From the NCBI RefSeq assembly GCF_022662335.1, contig NZ_JAKNQJ010000008.1:87436-151435 (forward strand): a stretch of DNA of 64,000 nucleotides, given 5' to 3'. Numbering within the stretch: position 1 is the stretch's first letter; every line of letters starts with the position of its first letter. The notes under the pieces are model-generated. The model did no database searches. It saw only the letters and a program-made list of their open reading frames with translations, and had not been told where the DNA came from. The position numbers and the translations under genes were made by a program. Positions 58,386-64,000 of the stretch are shown in pieces. Source of the DNA: Sphingomonas sp. CROZ-RG-20F-R02-07. Its GTDB lineage: Bacteria; Pseudomonadota; Alphaproteobacteria; Sphingomonadales; Sphingomonadaceae.

Positions 58386-59051
58386 ATGGAAATCAATGAC
58401 CAGCCGGCGAGGCGACCCGAGCACGCCCTCAAGGCAGCCCGGCAGGCGCAAGGCCTGTCGCTCCGGGCGCTCGCGGACCGCATAGGGATGCCGTTCTCCA
58501 CGCTGTCGAAGCTGGAGAACGGAAGGATGGCGATGACCTACGACAAGCTGCTGAAGCTCGCGCAGGGCTTGGGAGTCGACATCGGGGAGCTGGTCTCGAC
58601 GAAAGCGGCATCGGAGCGCCCCGCAGCGATCGGCCGGCGCAGCGTCACGCGGGCGGACAAGCTGCCCGAGGCGGACTCGCGGCGCCACACCCATTTCTAC
58701 CCCGCCGCGGAAATGCGGCAGAAGATGATGGTGCCGATCATCATCGACGTGACGGCTCGCACCGTCGACGAAATGGGCGGGCTCGTCCGACATCAGGGTG
58801 AGGAGTACCTGCAGGTCCTGACGGGCGCGATGGAGTTGCACTCGGACCTCTACGAGCCGCTGCGGCTGTCCGAGGGAGATTCGATCTACTTCGACAGCGG
58901 CATGGCGCACGCCTATGTTCATATGGGCGAGGCGCCCTGCCGCGTGCTCGCCGTCTGCGCGGGAGCGGGCATGCAGCGGTTTGTGAACGCGGCGGGCGAG
59001 AGTTGGCATCTCACCCCTTGGCTGAACGGCGAACAAGGCGCGCGTGGTTGA
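58386..59051 (+). CDS. XRE-family regulator with C-terminal cupin domain
   Basis: 221 residues. The N-terminal Cro/C1-type helix-turn-helix reads LKAARQAQGLSLRALADRIG and PFSTLSKLENGRMAMTYDKL; a linker leads to a cupin fold at 115-200 (GGLVRHQGEEYLQVLTGAME, then SEGDSIYFDSGMAHAYVHMG). Proteins of this kind (PuuR/SutR-like) sense small metabolites such as amino acids or polyamines through the cupin. GGAGAGCAA precedes the ATG. No neighbouring target gene is obvious, since the genes on both sides are remnants. Confidence 0.9.
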   Translation: MEINDQPARRPEHALKAARQAQGLSLRALADRIGMPFSTLSKLENGRMAMTYDKLLKLAQGLGVDIGELVSTKAASERPAAIGRRSVTRADKLPEADSRRHTHFYPAAEMRQKMMVPIIIDVTARTVDEMGGLVRHQGEEYLQVLTGAMELHSDLYEPLRLSEGDSIYFDSGMAHAYVHMGEAPCRVLAVCAGAGMQRFVNAAGESWHLTPWLNGEQGARG

Positions 59052-59556
59052 CGTTTCGGTTCTTGAAACGCCGATACCGGTGTGCGAGGATTGCGTCATG
59101 AATGAGCAACGCTCCCCTATAGATGCCGCAACGGACGAGGCTCCGGACCGGTACCGGGGCTGGGGCGAAGAAGTTTAGGGCCGCGATGCTCTTCCTTCCG
59201 ACGCATCCGCGAGATGGAGCGGCCTCGTCGTGAACGCCGGTCGCGATCTCGCCTTAGGTGAAACGGTCATAGAGTTGCCGATCCGGGCGACGGTGCCGAT
59301 CTCGCCGTCATCAGCTCGGCAAGAGGGCTGTTGCCTCCATGCCGCGCGCCAGCGCAGGTCTTTCCGCGGCACACGGTTCGCCGAACCTTCACGATCCCGA
59401 ACCCAGCGCATCGTACGGATCGACCGCCGCATTGCCGAGGTCTCGCCGACCGGCAGTGCTTTTCATCCGGGTCTGGAGCCATGGTTATCGGTCGCACGTG
59501 ATGGAAAGAAGGGAACTTCAGTCCGAAGAGCACTGCAGCGTGCCTTGAGGTGATCG
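59052..59556. other. 500-bp gap without a convincing gene
   Basis: Lies between two XRE-type regulator genes. Overlapping short frames are present on both strands without motifs or ribosome sites. A minus-strand frame around 59180-59330 looks somewhat protein-like but could not be assigned. It may hold the promoter for the regulator at 59557. Confidence 0.4.
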
Positions 59557-60363
59557 ATGGCTAAGCTTATCCTCGAGCAGCGCAAGGCGCTTGGCACGTT
59601 CCTTGCAAGCATCAGGGCGCGCGTCCAGCCCGGCGACGTTGGACTGATTGATGGTCCTCGGCGCACACCCGGTTTGCGGCGAGAAGAAGTTGCCGCCCTC
59701 GCGGGCGTCAGTGTAAGTTGGTACACCTGGATCGAGCAAGGACGCGACATTCAGATTTCCACGGATACTGTGGGCAGGCTTGCAAACGTTCTGCGGCTCG
59801 ATCAAGTCGAGTCCGCGCATCTATTCGCTCTTGCTACAAATACACGCCCGGCCTCAAATGACAGCGTTAATTTGAGTGATTCGCTACGCACACTGATTGA
59901 TACTATAGACCCAGTAGCGGCCTATGTCCGAAACGCGTACTTTGACATACTTGCCTGGAATAGATCTATCACCCAACTCTTTATCGATTATGGCAAACTC
60001 CAACCGCATGAGCGGAATACGATTCGGCTGATGTTCTTGTATCCTCCGTATAGAGACCTAATAGTCGACTGGGAAAGCCTGGCGCAGGGTTATGTCTCAA
60101 GCCTGCGAGCGGCACGAGCTAGAGCGTTCGTCAAGGCTCCTTTCGATCGACTGGCTGCCGAATTGTGCGAGGCAAGCCCAGAGTTCAAGGTTTGGTGGTC
60201 TGAGGTCGACGTGACGAGCTTCGACGAGGGTTACAAGCGCTTGCGGCACCCTCTGCTGGGAGAAGTCGAATACACCTATGTGACTATGACGCCGGAGAAG
60301 CAGCCGGGGCTGTCCGTGGTCACTTACCTTCTTCGACAGTCCGCCGGGGACTCTGGATCATAG
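59557..60363 (+). CDS. XRE-family regulator with MmyB-like ligand-binding domain
   Basis: 268 residues. The helix-turn-helix PGLRREEVAALAGVSVSWYT and WIEQGRDIQISTDTVGRLAN is the signature of the MmyB group, followed by the PAS-like binding domain (DPVAAYVRNAYFDILAWNRS, LMFLYPPYRDLIVDWE). In this group the C-terminal domain may bind fatty acids or similar ligands. The gene has a visibly lower GC content (many AT-rich codons between 59830 and 60070) than its surroundings, a sign of recent arrival. It precedes the aldehyde dehydrogenase operon in the same direction. Confidence 0.88.
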   Translation: MAKLILEQRKALGTFLASIRARVQPGDVGLIDGPRRTPGLRREEVAALAGVSVSWYTWIEQGRDIQISTDTVGRLANVLRLDQVESAHLFALATNTRPASNDSVNLSDSLRTLIDTIDPVAAYVRNAYFDILAWNRSITQLFIDYGKLQPHERNTIRLMFLYPPYRDLIVDWESLAQGYVSSLRAARARAFVKAPFDRLAAELCEASPEFKVWWSEVDVTSFDEGYKRLRHPLLGEVEYTYVTMTPEKQPGLSVVTYLLRQSAGDSGS

Positions 60364-60436
60364 GTTGTCTGGACGCCTGTTTGCCCGCGTTCTTGGCGAC
60401 TAATCGGCTGAGATCGACTGGACGAAGGGATCTCAC

Positions 60437-61840
60437 ATGACAAGCCAGGATGTTACCGCGTCGCCCGGAGCGATCTCCCGTAACCCCGCAACGGGCGTCG
60501 TAATCGAGACCTATCCCTTCCTGAGTAGTCGAGGGATCGAACAGCTGCTATCGAGGGCTGCGGCTGCTCAGGTTGAGTGGCGTGCCACGTCGATGGACCA
60601 ACGGGTAAAATATTACCTCCGTTTGGCCGAGACCTTCCATACGGATCAAGACCGGCTCGCAAAGCTGATTACAGACGAGATGGGCAAGACGCTTGGCGAA
60701 GCCCATGCTGAAATGGAAAAGTCGGCCGCGGCGCTCCGGTGGATCGCCGAGTCCGGGCCGGCCATCTTGGCGGACGAACCGGCGGCGCCGGACGTCGATG
60801 ACGAGGTCTATGTATCGTATCTGCCGATCGGCACGATCCTCGCGGTGATGCCTTGGAACCTGCCGATCTGGCAGGTTGTCCGTGCAGCCGGCCCGATCAT
60901 GCTCTCGGGCAACGGATTTCTTCTGAAGCATGCGCCCAATGTCATAGGCTGTGCTCGAGCCCTGCAGGAGGCCTATGAGGCGAGCGGCTTCCCCGCCGGT
61001 CTCTTTGCGGTTCTCAATGCCGACAACGACGCTGTGGCCGAGGTCATCGCGGATCGCCGGGTCGCGGCCATCACCCTGACCGGCAGCGCGCGCGCCGGGG
61101 CGGCCGTGGCGTCTACCGCAGCCAAAAACTTGAAGAAGAGCTTGCTCGAATTGGGCGGCACCGACGCCTTCATCGTTCTGGCTGACGCGGATCTCGAGAA
61201 GGCGGTCCAGGCAGCCATTGCGGCCCGTTATGGCAACGCCGGCCAGGTGTGCCTTGCGGCCAAGCGGCTTATCCTCGAGGAGCCCATCGCCGAGGCGTTT
61301 ACGCAGCAATTCATCGAGGCGGCGAAAGCCCTCAAGGTGGGCGATCCCACGGATAAGAACACCTACTTCGGCCCGATTGCCCGCGGCGATCTCCGCGATG
61401 GCGTTCACGATCAGGTCCAGCGCTCGATCGCCGATGGCGCTACGCTGGCGCTCGGCGGTCACAAGATCGAGGGGCCTGGCTTCTTCTATGAGGCGACCGT
61501 GCTCACCGGGGTCCTGCCGGGCATGACCTGCTTCGACGAGGAGGTCTTCGGGCCAGTAGCGTCGATAACGATCGCCAAGGACGTTGAGGACGCGATCCGG
61601 CTGGCCAATATGAGCGAGTATGGTCTTGGGGGGGCGCTATGGACCAAGGACCTGGCCAGGGCGCGTGATCTGGTCAGGCGGATCGAGACGGGCGGCGTCT
61701 TCGTCAACGGCTACTTTGTGACCAACCCGCGAATACCCGTGGGCGGCGTCAAGAAGAGTGGTTATGGCCGGGAGTTGTCGCACTTCGGCCTGCGAGAGTT
61801 CACCAACGCCCAAGCGGTATGGATCAAGACGGCCGCCTGA
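60437..61840 (+). CDS. NAD(P)-dependent aldehyde dehydrogenase, succinate-semialdehyde dehydrogenase-like
   Basis: 467 residues. The NAD(P) region holds IGTILAVMPWNLPIWQVVRA; the general base is in LLELGGTDAFIVL (Glu about 235), and the nucleophile cysteine in YGNAGQVCLAAKR (about 269). FDEEVFGPVASI and the C-terminal GGVKKSGYGRELS are family marks. The layout fits the Sad/GabD-like branch that oxidises succinate semialdehyde and related aldehydes. It is first of three genes that look like a small catabolic operon. Confidence 0.92.
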   Translation: MTSQDVTASPGAISRNPATGVVIETYPFLSSRGIEQLLSRAAAAQVEWRATSMDQRVKYYLRLAETFHTDQDRLAKLITDEMGKTLGEAHAEMEKSAAALRWIAESGPAILADEPAAPDVDDEVYVSYLPIGTILAVMPWNLPIWQVVRAAGPIMLSGNGFLLKHAPNVIGCARALQEAYEASGFPAGLFAVLNADNDAVAEVIADRRVAAITLTGSARAGAAVASTAAKNLKKSLLELGGTDAFIVLADADLEKAVQAAIAARYGNAGQVCLAAKRLILEEPIAEAFTQQFIEAAKALKVGDPTDKNTYFGPIARGDLRDGVHDQVQRSIADGATLALGGHKIEGPGFFYEATVLTGVLPGMTCFDEEVFGPVASITIAKDVEDAIRLANMSEYGLGGALWTKDLARARDLVRRIETGGVFVNGYFVTNPRIPVGGVKKSGYGRELSHFGLREFTNAQAVWIKTAA

Positions 61841-61953
61841 CCCCAGAACCGTGCCGCGACGCCGAAAACGAGAGCTAAGTCGCGGCCCGACCATCTTCTA
61901 CTCTGGTTGGCCGCGAGACGGTGTGACCGTTTCTCTTTCAAGGAAGCCTCAAG

Positions 61954-62826
61954 ATGTCGGATAATCTCAGACTCGGCTTCGTCGGGTTCGGCGCGATGCC
62001 TCGGCGGATGGCGGCCAGGTTGCGTGATGCAGGCCATCCTGTGATCGCATTCGATGTCGCCCATCATGGGGAAAGTGTCGATGGCTTTCGATTGACCGAC
62101 AGTTCTGGGTCGTTGGCAGGTGAGGTCGACGCGATCCTCGTGGCGGTTCCCAACGACGCGGCGCTCTACCAATCGATGATTGCTCATGGTGGCGCGCTCG
62201 ATGGCGGGCGAGATGGGCAGGTCATCATCAACTTCAGCACCGTCTCGCCCCAGGCATCGAAGAGCTTGGCCGAGGCCGCTACCGCGAAAGGCGTCGGCTA
62301 CGTCGAGGCCCCGATGTCGGGAAGTACCCACGAGGCGGAAACCGGGCAGTTGGTGTTCCTGGCCGGCGGATCCGATGACGACGTGGCGGCTGCCATGCCG
62401 ATTCTTGACGTGGTCGGCCGCAAGACCGTCCATGTCGGCGCTGTAGGCAATGGTGCCGTGACGAAGCTCATCATCAATGGCGTCATGGCGCTGGGAACTG
62501 CTGCGCTTGCCGAGGGGCTCGCCTACGGCGACTTGGCCGGGCTCGATCGCGGCCAGTTGATCGACATCTTATCCGATCTCATCCTTGTATCGCAGCATCA
62601 CAAGCATAAGCTGACGATGGCCAAGGCGCAGAGCTACCCAGCCGAGTTTCCGACCAGGCTGATGTCCAAGGACATGGGCTTGCTGCTCGCGGACGCGCGC
62701 GAACGCGGAGCGTCGATGCCGAGCATGGCCGCCGCGGCACAATTGTACGCTTATGCAGGCAGAGTTCGCCCGAATGACGACTACGCCTCCGCAATCAGCG
62801 TCGCGGAGACGCTGGCGCAGAGCTGA
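61954..62826 (+). CDS. NAD(P)-dependent beta-hydroxyacid dehydrogenase (3-hydroxyisobutyrate dehydrogenase family)
   Basis: 290 residues. The dinucleotide motif is LGFVGFGAMPRRMAARL, with proline where most relatives have glycine (GxGxMG), an oddity in the cofactor loop. The substrate loop VEAPMSGSTHEAETG and the catalytic lysine in GNGAVTKLIINGVMA (about residue 170) are intact, as is the C-terminal KDMGLLLADARERGASMP. It oxidises a 3-hydroxy acid to an aldehyde or ketoacid, which the dehydrogenase upstream could take further. Confidence 0.9.
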   Translation: MSDNLRLGFVGFGAMPRRMAARLRDAGHPVIAFDVAHHGESVDGFRLTDSSGSLAGEVDAILVAVPNDAALYQSMIAHGGALDGGRDGQVIINFSTVSPQASKSLAEAATAKGVGYVEAPMSGSTHEAETGQLVFLAGGSDDDVAAAMPILDVVGRKTVHVGAVGNGAVTKLIINGVMALGTAALAEGLAYGDLAGLDRGQLIDILSDLILVSQHHKHKLTMAKAQSYPAEFPTRLMSKDMGLLLADARERGASMPSMAAAAQLYAYAGRVRPNDDYASAISVAETLAQS

Positions 62827-62877
62827 GCTGCACGAATCCAATGCTTTAATTCAACTCTCAAAACAAAGGATTTCGCC

Positions 62878-63288
62878 ATGCCCAAGTTGTTCGTCCACTC
62901 CCGCGAAGGAACGTTTTCGAGCGAGGCGCGCTCGAAGGTAGCGGCAGCTTTGACCGACTTGGGCATGGAATGCGAACGGCTAAGTAAAACGGAGCACGTG
63001 CGCGAGGGAGTCTGGGTGTGGTTCAGCGAGCATGCGCCAGACGCGGTGTTCAGTGGTGGAAAGCCGGTAAAAGGTCCGATCGTCGCTCTCGTCGTATACG
63101 CCCTAGAAGGCGGCTTAGATGATGATTCCCGGACTAAGCTGATTGCCGGTGCAACTACGATCTTTGGTGACCATCTTGGTTCGAGTGAGCCCGCGCCGGT
63201 CTACGTGGTTATACAAGAAACGCCAGAAGCCGATTGGGGGATGCAGGGCAGGCAGGTCTCGCTCGCAGCCCTGCGCGATGCCAGCTGA
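62878..63288 (+). CDS. Tautomerase-superfamily protein
   Basis: 136 residues. After removal of Met the protein begins with proline (PKLFVHSREGTFSSEARSK), the catalytic residue of 4-oxalocrotonate tautomerases. A second beta-alpha-beta unit ends with YVVIQETPEADWGMQGRQVS, like the WVVIEEV..WGIGG end of the family. The double-unit length suggests a fused trimeric form such as the cis-CaaD/MSAD-like group. It lies 51 bp after the dehydrogenase gene, making an aldehyde/hydroxyacid/tautomerase pathway plausible. Confidence 0.78.
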   Translation: MPKLFVHSREGTFSSEARSKVAAALTDLGMECERLSKTEHVREGVWVWFSEHAPDAVFSGGKPVKGPIVALVVYALEGGLDDDSRTKLIAGATTIFGDHLGSSEPAPVYVVIQETPEADWGMQGRQVSLAALRDAS

Positions 63289-63419
63289 AGTTGGAACCTG
63301 TACCGGCTGGGCTCTCAAGTAGATGCAAGATCCCGAGATGAAGAACCTGCTGGATAGATCCAGTCTATCGGCAAAGTCGGGCAGCGGCACTGCATATGAT
63401 CGCCGGCTATTCATCTATC

Positions 63420-63680
63420 TCACGACTTGGGGAAGCGTGCAAGCGTCGCTGTAACCGCGAACAAGTTGTGATAGCGTTGCCTATCATCACCCGCCAGCGA
63501 CTTACTCGATACCTGCCCGGTAGAGCGTGCGAATGTCGCGGCCATCGCTGCGCCTAACAGCGCAGCGATGGCTAGCGTGATCGCCCCCCGCAAGGCATAG
63601 CTTAACGCCGTATCGGCCACCCCGTCCAGAACCGAGCCCATGAGGGCGACGCCCAAAGAGGTGGCGCGGTTTGTCTGCAC
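63420..63680 (-). pseudogene. Possible C-terminal fragment of an MFS transporter next to IS3
   Basis: A frame with NRATSLGVALMGSVLDG followed by two hydrophobic stretches (YALRGAITLAIAALLGAAMA) resembles the last helices of DHA2-type MFS proteins (LGVALxGSVL). No upstream part is present before the IS3-like gene at 63719. The fragment is short, so the assignment is tentative. Confidence 0.4.
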
Positions 63681-63718
63681 AGGCTCGCGGCTTGGATAAG
63701 TGGACTGCCGCTGGTTGA

Positions 63719-64000
63719 TCATGCCGCTGCGAGAAGCGGCTGGTTGAAGTATATCTGGTCGGGCGTACGGCCGCCAAGAGCGGAGTGCGGCCTGACGGCA
63801 TTGTAGAAGCCAACGTAGCGGCCGATGCCCGCACGGGCCTCAGGGACCGAGGCGTAGGCGTGGAGGTACACCTCCTCGTACTTCACCGAGCGCCAGAGGC
63901 GCTCTACGAACACATTGTCGCGCCAGCAGCCCTTGCCGTCCATGCTGATGGCGATCTTCTCGCGGTGGAGGACGGCGGTGAACGCCGTGCTCGTGAACTG
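63719..64000 (-). CDS. IS3-family transposase OrfB, C-terminal part (runs off window)
   Basis: The visible 93 codons read QFTSTAFTAVLHREKIAISM, then DGKGCWRDNVFVERLWRSVK with the catalytic Glu, and GFYNAVRPHSALGGRTPDQI, the typical end of OrfB in the IS3/IS150-like group. It is not the same element as the one at 56.8 kb, since the sequence differs throughout. The frame is intact as far as the window goes. Confidence 0.88.
   Translation of the reverse strand, partial: QFTSTAFTAVLHREKIAISMDGKGCWRDNVFVERLWRSVKYEEVYLHAYASVPEARAGIGRYVGFYNAVRPHSALGGRTPDQIYFNQPLLAAA

Noticed and set aside
1..64000. CRISPR arrays, tRNA or rRNA genes
   Set aside because: No regularly spaced short repeats, no tRNA cloverleaf-like segment with a conserved T-loop, and no rRNA-like conserved stretches were noticed on either strand by eye.

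Overview
The window is high-GC DNA with long open frames on both strands. TonB-dependent receptors, S9/S15 exopeptidases and the Lrp-controlled branched-chain keto-acid dehydrogenase point to an alphaproteobacterium, most likely a sphingomonad (Sphingomonas or a relative). This assignment rests on gene content and protein style, not on a database search. I saw no rRNA, tRNA or CRISPR array.

Layout. (1) 1-4.8 kb: branched-chain amino acid catabolism. The minus-strand operon encodes E1alpha, E1beta and E2 of the branched-chain keto-acid dehydrogenase, then the start of a branched-chain aminotransferase that runs off the window. A divergent Lrp/AsnC regulator faces it. (2) 5.0-9.7 kb: a pile of insertion elements. 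An ISKra4-like element has 58-bp terminal inverted repeats and carries a resolvase and a pRiA4b ORF-3-like gene. Next to it are an IS5-family stump and an IS701-like element with a broken transposase. (3) 9.97-34.3 kb: a dense peptide and D-amino acid utilisation region. It holds a TonB-dependent receptor, an M14 carboxypeptidase, an S9 peptidase, two CocE/NonD (S15) hydrolases, a gamma-glutamyltransferase, a DgcN-alanine racemase pair, and a plus-strand operon of membrane dipeptidase, S9 peptidase, DgcN and a penicillin-binding-protein-like serine hydrolase. (4) 34.56-44.57 kb: a Tn3-family unit of about 10 kb with 38-bp inverted repeats and a 7-bp direct repeat. It splits an M14 carboxypeptidase pseudogene and carries a LysR regulator and a six-gene oxidoreductase/efflux/hydrolase operon. 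(5) 44.6-55.8 kb: a minus-strand operon of serine hydrolase, DgcA-like epimerase, POT-type peptide transporter, TonB-dependent receptor, third DgcN, YkvI-like permease, second serine hydrolase, a broken N-acyl-D-amino-acid deacylase and the M14 relic. (6) 56.4-64 kb: gene debris around IS3-family elements (an isovaleryl-CoA dehydrogenase/biotin carboxylase chimera, an IscA-type fragment, a possible MFS fragment), two XRE-type regulators, and a short operon of aldehyde dehydrogenase, beta-hydroxyacid dehydrogenase and tautomerase.

Working model. Regions 3 and 5 look like one functional theme. Oligopeptides, perhaps rich in D-amino acids or derived from peptidoglycan, would enter through TonB receptors. 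They would be trimmed in the periplasm by M14, S9, S15, M19, gamma-glutamyl and SxxK-type hydrolases, taken up by the POT and YkvI-like carriers, and D-residues would be converted by DgcN/DgcA and alanine racemase. Three dgcN copies in two subtypes, a dgcA and a D-aminoacylase relic in 28 kb is the most unusual feature of the window. Several paralogues in this region are decayed: one serine hydrolase has an in-frame internal deletion, and the M14 copy and the D-aminoacylase are relics. This suggests expansion by duplication followed by transposon-driven erosion.
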